A DNA stretch of 64,000 nt, taken from positions 3,893,501 to 3,957,500 of the forward strand of contig NZ_CP107783.1 in the NCBI RefSeq assembly GCF_036345255.1. The letters run 5' to 3'. The translations under genes and the position numbers were made by a program. The stretch comes from Streptomyces sp. NBC_00569 (GTDB lineage: Bacteria > Actinomycetota > Actinomycetes > Streptomycetales > Streptomycetaceae). This document shows positions 32,783 through 40,609 of this stretch, in pieces (within the stretch, counting starts at the first letter, position 1; each line of letters starts with the position of its first letter). The notes beneath the pieces were generated by a model. The model was not told the origin of the DNA. It made no database searches and worked only from the letters and a program-made list of their open reading frames with translations.

Positions 32783-33888
32783 CACGCGGCCTTGAGGCCA
32801 CGTTCGGCGCGCAGTGTCTCGCGCAGCGTGCGGGCGTTCTTCGGCGACGTGTGCACCGCGAGCCGGATGCCCTCGGCGGTCAGCTTCGCGTCCGGCCAAT
32901 CGGCCGTCACGGTACGGGCCTCATCGAGCAGTTGATCGGGGGTCCGCTTGGGCCGAATCGATCGAGCAGCGTCCGGCACACGGCCCGTAGCACCGCGCGG
33001 TCGGGTCGACTCGGCGGGCACAGCGCGCTTCTCGATCGGCCGGACCGGGGCCGACTCGATCGCCCGAACGGGCTTGCTCGGAAGGGTCGACTTCAGGAAG
33101 CCGACCGCGACCGGAGACGGCAAAACGATCGGCTTCGCCGTGATCGGCGCCGGGGTCGATTCGGGCAGGTCAGCCGTAGACCGAATTCTCACGGTCTCGG
33201 CAGATTCCTCCGCACTCGCGCCCGCAGGCGGCAGAGCGTCCGGGGCGAGGCGGAACATCGATCCGAGGGCGGCGTCCGCGCCGATCGTGACGCGCTGGCG
33301 CTGCACATCGAGCAGCCTCGATCCCAGTTCCGCATCGCCCGATCCGACCTTGCGGGCCAGTCGCCACGACGCCCGATCCGACCACTTGCGGATTCGTTCG
33401 CTGGGGTGATTGGCGGCGCGGGCCCGGTGATAGGCCAGCCGCTGGACGACCTCGACGGCCCGGCGCTCGCCTTCCGCGTCGCGCCCGTCGGTGTGGACGG
33501 CGATGCGGCGGGCCAGGAACGCCATGCCCTCGGCCGAGACGCACATGCCCATCGGGGTGATGGCGTAGATGACTGTCGTACCAGGGTCGTCGGCGGCCAT
33601 CGCGGCCATCGCGGATGCGGCGGCCGGCAGGGCCCACAGCCCGAGTCGGATGATGCGCGGGGAGGACTGGCCCAGCATGGTCAACCCGAGCAGGACGAGT
33701 GCGAGTACGGCGGTGGCGCCCTCACCCGCGGACACGGCCCCGAGCGCGGTGCCCTTGCCGTAGGCCCCGCTGATGTTGCTGTAGGTGCCGATCCCACCGA
33801 ACACGCCGGTGGCGAGCATCGGCGCGAACGCCGCGCTCAGCACGATGGTCTGAACCTTGGTCAGCGGCTTGCGGGCCTGCGTGGTCAT
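32782..33888 (-). CDS. Polytopic membrane protein of the transfer operon (SpdB-like)
   Basis: 368 residues from ATG 33888, after GGAGGTGGCGGC. The N-terminal 150 residues hold about four membrane helices (IVLSAAFAPMLATGVFGGIG, GATAVLALVLLGLTMLGQ, LGLWALPAAASAMAAMAA, TTVIYAITPMGMCVSAEGM). A cytoplasmic part follows with a proline-rich linker (about 215-300) and a C-terminal helix-rich domain (TPDQLLDEARTVTADWPDAKLTAEGIRLAVHTSPKNARTLR) that looks like a winged helix. Such a layout fits plasmid spread proteins that link membrane and DNA. Exact family not named. Confidence 0.75.
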   Translation of the reverse strand: MTTQARKPLTKVQTIVLSAAFAPMLATGVFGGIGTYSNISGAYGKGTALGAVSAGEGATAVLALVLLGLTMLGQSSPRIIRLGLWALPAAASAMAAMAADDPGTTVIYAITPMGMCVSAEGMAFLARRIAVHTDGRDAEGERRAVEVVQRLAYHRARAANHPSERIRKWSDRASWRLARKVGSGDAELGSRLLDVQRQRVTIGADAALGSMFRLAPDALPPAGASAEESAETVRIRSTADLPESTPAPITAKPIVLPSPVAVGFLKSTLPSKPVRAIESAPVRPIEKRAVPAESTRPRGATGRVPDAARSIRPKRTPDQLLDEARTVTADWPDAKLTAEGIRLAVHTSPKNARTLRETLRAERGLKAA

Positions 33889-34484
33889 GCCGCCACCTCC
33901 AGCAACGGGGCGTTGGTCAGCCCGGTCAGGTCGGCGATCTCGTCGCCGGTCAGCACGGTGTTCTCGTTCATGGCGTGGGCCACGGTGCGGATCTCGCGCC
34001 ACAGGTGGCCGACCTTGCGACGGGCCATGCCGCGCACCATCCCCCAGGACTTTCCGTTGGCGGGGACGTGGTCGCGGCCCAGCTCGTAGTCGAACTGGGC
34101 GAGTACGTCGATGGCCTGCTCACGGTCGTGGTCGGCGGTGCAGGCGTAGGCCCGTTCCGGCGTCCACAGGCCGTAGGTCATGAGGTAGGTGACCTGGGCG
34201 AGTTCCCCGGCTGCGCACATCGCCGCGAAGTGCCACGGCGGGGTGTTGTGCGACTGGTGGGCGGTGTTCCCCGTCATCGCCCAGCCGCCTCCGTCGGGCT
34301 CCCAGGCGATGACCTCGCTGGTCTTCACGTGAATGCCGTAGGCCAGGGCGAGCACCGCGTGTCCGGCCTCGTGGAAGGCCAGGCCCAAGCGGCCCTGCTC
34401 GTAGTCGAGCGGCAAGTTGAAGAACGGCTTGGGCTTGCCGGTGTGGTCCAGCAGGCGCTCCGGCTGGGGGCACGTGGCCTTCAT
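33885..34484 (-). CDS. HEAGH-type putative metallopeptidase of the transfer operon
   Basis: 199 residues. Zinc motif in LGLAFHEAGHAVLALAYGIHV, as in the FtsH/M41 peptidase fold, without an AAA+ domain; a candidate third ligand is in ADHDREQAID. Soluble, no signal. It overlaps both neighbours by 4 bp, so it belongs to the operon led by the DUF6284 gene. Together with 31613-32170 the element encodes two unrelated HExxH proteins. Confidence 0.78.
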   Translation of the reverse strand: MKATCPQPERLLDHTGKPKPFFNLPLDYEQGRLGLAFHEAGHAVLALAYGIHVKTSEVIAWEPDGGGWAMTGNTAHQSHNTPPWHFAAMCAAGELAQVTYLMTYGLWTPERAYACTADHDREQAIDVLAQFDYELGRDHVPANGKSWGMVRGMARRKVGHLWREIRTVAHAMNENTVLTGDEIADLTGLTNAPLLEVAA

Positions 34485-34747
34485 GCGGCACCGCCCGTCA
34501 CCGCGGCGGCGGCCTGGTTGGTCAGCGCGCGGCGGGTGCCCAGGACCTTGCGACGGGCCCGGCGGATACGGCGCTGGTCCAGCTCGGTGGCCGGTCGGTC
34601 CAGGGTGACGATCTGCGCGTCCAGAAGCTCGACGCGAGCCAGGATGACGGGCATCTCGTGCTCGATGGCGTCCAGCTCCGCGGCGGTCGGCTCACGGTCG
34701 AACTCGTCGGCCGTAACGGCCGCCTGAAGTGCAGCGATGTTGCTCAT
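34481..34747 (-). CDS. DUF6284 family protein
   Basis: 88 residues; ATG 34747 follows AGGGAGAACACG. The phrase VTADEFDREPTAAELDAIEHEMPVILARVELLDAQI is typical of this small helical Streptomyces family linked to conjugative elements. The first gene of the leftward transfer operon; the two KorSA-like operators at 35354-35403 lie upstream of it. Confidence 0.85.
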   Translation of the reverse strand: MSNIAALQAAVTADEFDREPTAAELDAIEHEMPVILARVELLDAQIVTLDRPATELDQRRIRRARRKVLGTRRALTNQAAAAVTGGAA

Positions 34748-34879
34748 GAGTCGTGTTCTCCCTAGCAGGTAAGGCGGCTCAAAAGCGGCCCCGGAGTTGC
34801 ACCTCCGGGGCCGCGCGCCGTTGAAGTGGGTTGACGACGAAAGTCGTGCAGTGGGCGCCGTCAGCCAGCAGGCCGGAGA

Positions 34880-35053
34880 TCAGCGCCTGTTGAAGCCGGG
34901 GCAGCCGTTGACCATGTGGTCCACGCACTGCGGGCAGTCCTCTCAGGGGCCGAGCCTCCGGTGAACTGCACGGTTGTGGGCGTGCTCCCAGCACTGCGGG
35001 CACTCACGCTTGGGCACCGACATGGCCTTTGGCGACGTTCCGAACAGCCCCAT
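34880..35053 (-). pseudogene. Second pRL2-8-like gene, split by in-frame TGA
   Basis: ATG 35053 has an ideal site (GGAAGGAG) and opens MGLFGTSPKAMSVPKREC. The first knuckle ECPQCWEHAHNRAVHRRLGP is followed by TGA (34943-34945), then in the same frame EDCPQCVDHMVNGCPGFNRR and a second TGA. Where the intact paralogue has arginine this copy has TGA (CGA to TGA would do it). The gap from 34748 to 35457 otherwise holds hairpins and operators. Confidence 0.75.
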
Positions 35054-35087
35054 CACGGGCTCCTTCCTGTGTTCCGGCTCCCCTCAG

Positions 35088-35112
35088 CGCTGCTCGTACG
35101 AGACGAGCAGCG
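35088..35112. terminator. Perfect 10-bp hairpin
   Basis: CGCTGCTCGT (35088-35097), loop ACGAG, ACGAGCAGCG (35103-35112). It lies in the leader of the leftward operon, between the operators and the broken pRL2-8 gene, so it could act as an attenuator. Confidence 0.45.
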
Positions 35113-35353
35113 AAACCGGCGCGGCAAAGCCGCGAAGGTCAAGGCGCGGCCAGTCGCCGCGTGATCCGCCTTTTCGACTCGGGGAGGCGGGGCCCACCTA
35201 TTCAGTTCTCAAGGTCACCCCCTGGAGGGCGCCGCAATTGCTCCTCGGTCAGTGCGGTAACCCCCGGTCAAGGGGCTCCCGTCCTCACGGGACTCACCGA
35301 GCGCTTCGTGCAGGTCACGCAGTGATGCGCGAGCCAGCACCTGCACTTATGTA

Positions 35354-35403
35354 CTCATGTGCAGGAGTGACAGGTAAGAGAGTGCCCAACTCCTGTACAT
35401 GAG
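35354..35403. promoter_or_regulatory. Paired KorSA-type operators before the transfer operon
   Basis: CTCATGTGCAGGAG (35354-35367) and CTCCTGTACATGAG (35390-35403) are inverted copies, centres 36 bp apart. A partial copy, TTATGTAC, lies at 35347-35354. The same motif, CTCCTGTACATAAG, sits before the GntR gene. Confidence 0.75.
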
Positions 35404-35404
35404 T

Positions 35405-35437
35405 CAACCCGCCGCGCGATATCGCTGCGGCGGGTTG
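35405..35437. terminator. Terminator of the GntR repressor gene
   Basis: CAACCCGCCGC (35405-35415) pairs perfectly with GCGGCGGGTTG (35427-35437) around an 11-nt loop. It lies 20 nt past the repressor stop and separates it from the transfer-operon operators. Confidence 0.7.
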
Positions 35438-35457
35438 GGGCCTCGGAGGCGGGCGCC

Positions 35458-36234
35458 TTAGTCGTCTGCTGGGATGCGATACTCCAAAACGAACTGGTCA
35501 GCGGCCATGAACGTGTCGCAGACCTCGACGACGCGGCCCGCCTGAGATTCTGCATTCCGGGTCAGATGGATGATGGGCGAGCCAGGGCTCAGGCTCAGCG
35601 CCACGATCTCCTGTTTGGTCGCGAGGCGGACGCGGACCGTTTCTGACAGCTCCTTCAGCGTGTGACCGTGCTCCTCCAGTCGGGCGTAGATCCCGCCACC
35701 GCCGGGGTTCTCCTCGAACAGTTCGGGGATGTCCTTCGCTACGTCCCACGGGAGGTAGGAGGTGGCTTCCTCAGTAGGGATGCCATCGCTGAAGTAGAGG
35801 CGACGCCGCGCCAGCACCTTCGCGCCCGTCGGCACCGACAGCCGCTCTGCGATCTCTTCCGGCGCTTCAGTCGGCCCGACATAGAGGACACTCACGCTCG
35901 GTTTGCTGCCCGCTTGCTGGGCCTCTGCGAGGTACGCCGCGTTGCCTGCTGTGCGGTGCGACCTGCGGAAGCGATCCGAGGACTTTCGCCGCACAGGAGG
36001 GCGCCGCTTCACGTACGAACCCTTGCCGTGGCGCGTCTCGATCAAGCCGGTAGCGCGCAACTCCGCGAACGCCTTGCGCACCGTGCCCTGGGACGCGGCG
36101 TACTTCTTGATGAGGTCAGACTCGCTGGGTACCTGGTCCCCGGGAGCAAGGATCTGTTCCTTGATCTGCCGAACGAGGTCGTCCGCGATCTGTAGATACT
36201 TCGGCTTTCCCGAGTCTGTGGAAGACGTGGGCAT
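35458..36234 (-). CDS. GntR/UTRA transcriptional repressor (KorSA-like)
   Basis: 258 residues; ATG 36234 with GGAGGAACAG upstream. Winged HTH: YLQIADDLVRQIKEQILAPGDQVPSESDLIKKYAASQGTVRKAFAELRATGLIETRHGKGSYV; then a UTRA effector domain (about 100-250). In pSAM2, KorSA silences replication and transfer genes and its own promoter. Here the same repeated motif occurs before its own gene and before the transfer operon, supporting that role. The adjacent Nudix gene matches the pSAM2 korSA-pif neighbourhood. Confidence 0.92.
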   Translation of the reverse strand: MPTSSTDSGKPKYLQIADDLVRQIKEQILAPGDQVPSESDLIKKYAASQGTVRKAFAELRATGLIETRHGKGSYVKRRPPVRRKSSDRFRRSHRTAGNAAYLAEAQQAGSKPSVSVLYVGPTEAPEEIAERLSVPTGAKVLARRRLYFSDGIPTEEATSYLPWDVAKDIPELFEENPGGGGIYARLEEHGHTLKELSETVRVRLATKQEIVALSLSPGSPIIHLTRNAESQAGRVVEVCDTFMAADQFVLEYRIPADD

Positions 36235-36254
36235 GTCCTACTGTTCCTCCTAAG

Positions 36255-36268
36255 CTCCTGTACATAAG
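36255..36268. promoter_or_regulatory. KorSA-type operator between korSA-like and pif-like genes
   Basis: CTCCTGTACATAAG, 13 of 14 identical to the copy at 35390-35403. It is placed 21 bp upstream of the repressor start and 25 bp upstream of the divergent Nudix start, so it can regulate both. Confidence 0.75.
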
Positions 36269-36292
36269 CAACGCTACCCGGAGGGCGCGTCA

Positions 36293-36721
36293 ATGCCGCT
36301 TCACTCGGTCTCGGTCGCTGGCGTGGTCGTGCGTGATGACGGCCGCGTTCTGGTCATCCGACGCGCGGACAACGGCACCTGGGAGCCGCCCGGTGGCGTG
36401 CTTGAGTTGGACGAACGGCCCGAGGACGGGGCGGTGAGGGAAGTGCGTGAGGAGACAGGCATCAAGGTCTCTGTTGAGAGACTGACCGGGGTCTACAAGA
36501 ACATGAGCAAGGGTGTGGTGGCTCTAGTGTTCCTATGCCGCCCCGTCGCCGGCGTGGAGCGCACGTCCAGTGAGTCCACCGCTGTGCGATGGCTGACCCC
36601 GCAGGAAGTTGAGGGTGCGATGGGAGAGGTCTACTCGGTACGTGTGCGTGATGCGCTAGATGCCGCAGTTGCTCCGCACGTCCGCTCCCATGACGGCCAT
36701 CGCCTGCTCGAATCCGCCTGA
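36293..36721 (+). CDS. Nudix hydrolase (Pif-like)
   Basis: 142 residues; GGAGGGCGCGTCA precedes the ATG. Complete Nudix box: GGVLELDERPEDGAVREVREETGI. Hydrolyses nucleoside diphosphates linked to another moiety, substrate unknown. pSAM2 Pif, also a Nudix protein beside korSA, blocks redundant transfer into cells that already hold the element; this gene occupies the equivalent place. Confidence 0.92.
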   Translation: MPLHSVSVAGVVVRDDGRVLVIRRADNGTWEPPGGVLELDERPEDGAVREVREETGIKVSVERLTGVYKNMSKGVVALVFLCRPVAGVERTSSESTAVRWLTPQEVEGAMGEVYSVRVRDALDAAVAPHVRSHDGHRLLESA

Positions 36722-36731
36722 ACTGACTGTT

Positions 36732-36771
36732 CGCCTGAACGCAGGCGTGAGTGCCTGCAACGATGCAGGCA
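36732..36771. promoter_or_regulatory. Two GCCTG/CAGGC palindromes before a hypothetical gene
   Basis: CGCCTG-AACG-CAGGCG (36732-36747) and TGCCTGC-AACGAT-GCAGGCA (36752-36771). The second overlaps the ATG at 36771. The shared half-site and the loop AACG suggest one binding protein, or RNA hairpins covering the start. Confidence 0.5.
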
Positions 36772-37163
36772 TGTCGATGCCCGGAATGCCTCTCCATGCT
36801 GAAGCTATCCCTGACTGCACCGAGATGGAAGCCCACCGTGCGGCCTACAAGAGAGCCAAAGCCAACGATGCGATCTTCGTGTGCATTGCTCGCCGTGGGC
36901 GGCATTGGTCAGTGGAGCTTGATGTCATGGCCAGCAGTAAGCCCTACGTCCCGGACCAGGCGATGACGATCCTGAACTCCGCAGCTGAAGCTCTGGTCCT
37001 GGATGGCACTGTGGAGCAGGCGAACATCGGAGCTGATTACATCTCCATGTGGCCAATCAAGACCGAGGACAGAGCGCGCGAGATCGGGGCGGCATTTCAT
37101 GCCGCTATGTACGGCCTCCAACAGTTGCACATGGCTGTTCCGAGCCGGAGCGCAAGGTCGTAG
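36771..37163 (+). CDS. Hypothetical protein
   Basis: 130 residues from ATG 36771 (MSMPGMPLHAEAIPDCTEMEAH); no clear ribosome site, and the start lies in a palindrome. Soluble alpha/beta protein with KRAKANDAIFVCIARRGRHWSVELDVM and AMTILNSAAEALVLDGTVEQANIGADYISMWP. No family recognised. It follows the Nudix gene by 49 bp on the same strand. Confidence 0.55.
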   Translation: MSMPGMPLHAEAIPDCTEMEAHRAAYKRAKANDAIFVCIARRGRHWSVELDVMASSKPYVPDQAMTILNSAAEALVLDGTVEQANIGADYISMWPIKTEDRAREIGAAFHAAMYGLQQLHMAVPSRSARS

Positions 37164-37256
37164 CAGGCGACAGGAGGGGACCGGAAGGGGCGGCCGCCCT
37201 CCGCGAGCGGGCTCTGTCAGGGCAGAAGTTCGAGGCTCCGTGAGAGATGCCGTGAA

Positions 37257-38699
37257 TCAGTCTTCTTCGTTGTCCTTCTTGAATGCACCGCTGGCACGGT
37301 TGATCAGTGAGTTTTCTTCGACGGCTCTGCGTTGACGCTCTGGGCTAATGCCGATCTCAGACATTAGAACCAGACAGAGCAGGGCGTAGGTTACCTCTAG
37401 TAGCCAGAAAGCCTCGGTGTTTTCTCCTCCACTGGACGATCTCTCATTTGCGTGCGCTAGATCATTCCTGGCTTTCTTTAGGTCTGTGGCCCATCGAGTG
37501 TGATCGCCCAAGAGAGTGTTTACGGCTGCTTCATCCGGGATTGAAGCAAGCTCTAGCATTCGCTCGTTGTAGGTGGGGTTGTTGTGCAGTCCGTTCTTGA
37601 CGAAGGCGACCATTTTCGCATCCTCATCTGAAAGGGCGGCGAGAATCTTTTCTTTCAGGCGCCTGTATTCCCTCTTAGGTATGGGGGTGCTGGCCGAGCG
37701 CAACGATCTGTGAATGCTCTCCGCCGCTGATGCGACCCCGAGGAGCCGCGTGCCAATGTAGCCCCTTTCGATATATCTAAGTCCGAATAGGATGTTACAA
37801 CCAGCGCGAGCCTTTCCCTTGGTTTCTAGCCACTTAGGGATAAGCTCTGTGAAATCAACGTCGCCTAGCGTGAAGAGTGCATTGTTTCCTGCGGAGCGCT
37901 TTCGCGGGGTTACTGTGCGGTAGATCTGGCGTCCGATCACCTCGACCTCTTTAGTTCTGCCCTGCGCTGACGTGTACATCAACCATCGCCCCACTGCGCC
38001 GCACGGTTCGTACGTGCTCAGGGTAAATAGATCCTGTAGGTCTTTCTCGACTTCGTCAAAGTACTTGCAATGGACTGGGCCAGGGGGAGTTAGGGTGAGA
38101 TCCGCCGCCTCCTGTGCAGAAAAAGATCGCTCGTTCGCCACCACGTCATCTGTAGAGTCAAAATCACGCGAAAGGTGGCGCAGTGAGATTTCCAGATCTC
38201 CGTGTTTCGCTACCAAAGATTCGACTGGTACTTTTTCGACTCGTCGCGAACTGCGAGCCTCACCCTCCAGCTTCTCGGCTGATATTTCGAAGGCGGTTCT
38301 CTCTGACCATTGAAGGAGTCGCTCAAATCCAAGTCTGGCCCGCGTGAATACCGGAGTCGATAGAGATCCGAGATGTATGCCGCGCAGGGCGCGAATGGCG
38401 CTCCAATTTTGTTCGGTTAGCTCATCCCCAAAAAGTGAACCCCGGCTGCCAGTGTGACTGACGTCGAGCAATGTGAAATCATCCTTGCCCGAAGTGCCGT
38501 GGATTAGTGTAAGCGTGCGAGATTTACCGCTGACGCTGTATCCGGCTCCATTTGGGAGGGGTTGGCGAATCTTGATGTCGAAACCACCGATAAGTTCCAG
38601 CGTTACATCGCCTGCTTCTGTGCAGCGAAGGGTGCCGGGTACTTTCACCTCGGGATTTGTGGTCTCCCACCAGTGGCCTCGCCAAATTCGCTCGTTCAT
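37257..38699 (-). CDS. ApeA-like HEPN protein (probable anti-phage effector)
   Basis: 480 residues. The N-terminal beta-rich part (RIWRGHWWETTNPEVKVPGTLRC, LELIGGFDIKIRQPL) matches the ApeA N-terminal domain. The C-terminal helical domain has the HEPN motif RxxxxH in KARNDLAHANERSS, preceded by KMVAFVKNGLHNNPTYNERMLEL. HEPN domains are typically metal-independent RNases, and ApeA is a known single-gene abortive defence protein. The gene is clearly AT-richer than its surroundings, indicating recent acquisition by the element. No ribosome site is visible at ATG 38699. It ends near, and converges on, the hypothetical gene 36771. Confidence 0.85.
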   Translation of the reverse strand: MNERIWRGHWWETTNPEVKVPGTLRCTEAGDVTLELIGGFDIKIRQPLPNGAGYSVSGKSRTLTLIHGTSGKDDFTLLDVSHTGSRGSLFGDELTEQNWSAIRALRGIHLGSLSTPVFTRARLGFERLLQWSERTAFEISAEKLEGEARSSRRVEKVPVESLVAKHGDLEISLRHLSRDFDSTDDVVANERSFSAQEAADLTLTPPGPVHCKYFDEVEKDLQDLFTLSTYEPCGAVGRWLMYTSAQGRTKEVEVIGRQIYRTVTPRKRSAGNNALFTLGDVDFTELIPKWLETKGKARAGCNILFGLRYIERGYIGTRLLGVASAAESIHRSLRSASTPIPKREYRRLKEKILAALSDEDAKMVAFVKNGLHNNPTYNERMLELASIPDEAAVNTLLGDHTRWATDLKKARNDLAHANERSSSGGENTEAFWLLEVTYALLCLVLMSEIGISPERQRRAVEENSLINRASGAFKKDNEED

Positions 38700-38885
38700 G
38701 AATGTCAGCGTAGTGGTCTGTACGTAGGATGTTGAGGTGATTAACGGATCGCGTGCTGGTCTGCTGGTAGAGCGACGAAGCTGCTCGGACGCGACGGCTG
38801 GTCAGTAGCACGCCGGGAGGCATCGGCGTGCGTTGGACTGACCGCTCAGAATGCTTGAGTGGAGGGCCCGGCGCACCCTTGAGGT

Positions 38886-39098
38886 ATGGCGAGTGCTCCG
38901 ATAGTTGTGCATGCGCTGCTCGGTACGGGCGGCCGGCGGGTCGCCGCGCGCGGCCAGATCCTTGGCCTCGCCCACTCCGACCGTGACGTCGTCGAGTTCC
39001 TCCGACGTGCTGGGCTGGAAGACGCCGAGAGCCTTCTCGATGACCCGATGTGGGTGACATGGCGCGGCGGACGGGCTCATCACTACGAGGCGGCCTGA
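38886..39098 (+). CDS. Small hypothetical protein
   Basis: 70 residues (MASAPIVVHALLGTGGRRVA, then LGLAHSDRDVVEFLRRAGLEDAESLLDDPMWVTWRGGRAHHYEAA). GAGG lies only one base before the ATG, so a slightly different start is possible. Helical, acidic middle. I have a vague memory of similar short Streptomyces proteins but no function. Confidence 0.5.
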   Translation: MASAPIVVHALLGTGGRRVAARGQILGLAHSDRDVVEFLRRAGLEDAESLLDDPMWVTWRGGRAHHYEAA

Positions 39099-39260
39099 GG
39101 TCGTGATTCCCTCAGGTCAGCTGGGGAAAGATCGGCGAGAACTCGCGGCCGTCATGAGGCAGCGCTACAGCACCGAACCGGCTGCACAGGACTACCTGAA
39201 CCACCTGCAAGACCTAGGAAGGGAGAAGCCGGGATTCCTCCCTTCCTGAGCGGCACAAAC

Positions 39261-39294
39261 AACGGGCGCGACCCCACTTCGAGGCGCGCCCGTT
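39261..39294. terminator. Strong bidirectional terminator
   Basis: AACGGGCGCG (39261-39270) pairs with CGCGCCCGTT (39285-39294), followed by TTTT on the plus strand and preceded by a short A-rich stretch. It lies 15 nt from the stop of the minus-strand membrane-protein gene. Confidence 0.8.
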
Positions 39295-39308
39295 TTGGCA
39301 CAACCGGC

Positions 39309-40319
39309 CTACAGGGGTGGGCTCGCCGAGAAGAATCCGCCGATGCTCCGGGTCAGTCGCGTGGCCTCCGACAGCCCGAAACGGAAGGCGAGCAGTGTGT
39401 ACACGAGGACGAGGAACGCCACCACGGCCAAAGGCACGAGGAGTTCCACGGGCGCCCCCAACGGCGACAGCGCAAAGAAGGCGAGGATCACGATTACTGC
39501 CGCGCACAGGCAGGCGGTTGCCAAGCGGCGACCGTCAAGCCGGTCCGGCTCGACCGAGTCCTCCTCGGGGAGTGCCTCCGCAGGCAGTACCGCGGTGAAT
39601 CGACCAGCGGCGATGTTGTTGGTGGTGAGAGCCGCGAGTTCCGCCAACCGGAGTGCGGCCGCCGTGCGATCTCCGGCAAGCTGGTCTGCCGCTTGAATGA
39701 ATGCGGCGTCAACGCGGTTGAGATGCGTCCTCAGCTCGCGTCGCAGCGCACGCCGCTTCCCGAAATCTGAAGCGGCGTTGCCGGCGAACGTCCGTAGCGG
39801 CAGACCCAAGAGGGAGACCCTCTGGCTGAGCTTGATGGCTTCGGTATATCGGGTAGCAGGACGGGCGACGGTCGCGCTTGCTGCCAGCAGGCTGAGCAGC
39901 GGGTAGATCGGCCTTGAACAGCGCGGAATGCTCCAACCCCCGGATGCACTGTTGAACCACACCATGGTGATGACGATCGCCAGCAGGATGTTGAGCGGCA
40001 CCAGCGGGGCGGACCAACTCGCCGACACCCCTGTGCAATCGACTGTGGGAGTCGGCTCCATATACCCCCCGGGTCTACATGCCCCGCGATTCCCGGCGAT
40101 CAACACCAGTAGGAAGACGTTCACGGCGGCGGCGATTTTGAATGCCAGGAGAGGGAGCATGCCTCGCTCATAGGCCAGCGCGGAGCGGATGGTGTCCGCA
40201 TCGAGATGGAGCCCCAACTCGGTTGCTCCCGCTTGCGCTTCGGTCACGCGCCGTTCGACGTGTCGATGGTGCAGCCTCAAAGTCGGGTGACGCCAGGATG
40301 GTTGGCCGGCAGAACTCAC
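39309..40319 (-). CDS. Four-helix membrane protein, cargo region
   Basis: 336 residues from GTG 40319, after TTGGGGGACAC. Two helices at about 55-75 (LLAFKIAAAVNVFLLVLIAG) and 105-120 (PLNILLAIVITMVWF), a cytoplasmic helical domain of about 130 residues (AIKLSQRVSLLG, RRALRRELRTHLNRVDAAFIQAADQLAG), and two C-terminal helices (ATACLCAAVIVILAFFAL and LLVPLAVVAFLVLVYTLLAF). No family recognised. The next 290 bp upstream (40320-40609) contain nothing I can name. Confidence 0.65.
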   Translation of the reverse strand: MSSAGQPSWRHPTLRLHHRHVERRVTEAQAGATELGLHLDADTIRSALAYERGMLPLLAFKIAAAVNVFLLVLIAGNRGACRPGGYMEPTPTVDCTGVSASWSAPLVPLNILLAIVITMVWFNSASGGWSIPRCSRPIYPLLSLLAASATVARPATRYTEAIKLSQRVSLLGLPLRTFAGNAASDFGKRRALRRELRTHLNRVDAAFIQAADQLAGDRTAAALRLAELAALTTNNIAAGRFTAVLPAEALPEEDSVEPDRLDGRRLATACLCAAVIVILAFFALSPLGAPVELLVPLAVVAFLVLVYTLLAFRFGLSEATRLTRSIGGFFSASPPL

Positions 40320-40609
40320 GTGTCCCCCAAGGGCGTCTACGGTGGGGCAAGCCTACGAGCAGCCACCGCCAGTCGGGCGTGGAACGGCATGCCCGCGACG
40401 GCTCGCTCCCTGCATCGCGTACGAAGCGGGATCCCGACTTGCGTCTGTGCGTTGTCCTTGACTTTGTCCAGTTCACCGACGGCCGCCACTGTTCACCGTC
40501 GCGCGCCCCCCCTGACCTGTCGCGCGAACGCCCCTGGCCGACCGCGTACGGCCATACGCACAGGGCCCGGGCGAGATGTTCGAGATCGGTTGGCTGTTAG
40601 GGGCATCGC

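Noticed and set aside
39154..39249. 31-codon ORF (MRQRYSTEPAAQDYLNH...)
   Set aside because: No ribosome site or partner; too short to support, although it ends just before the strong terminator at 39261.
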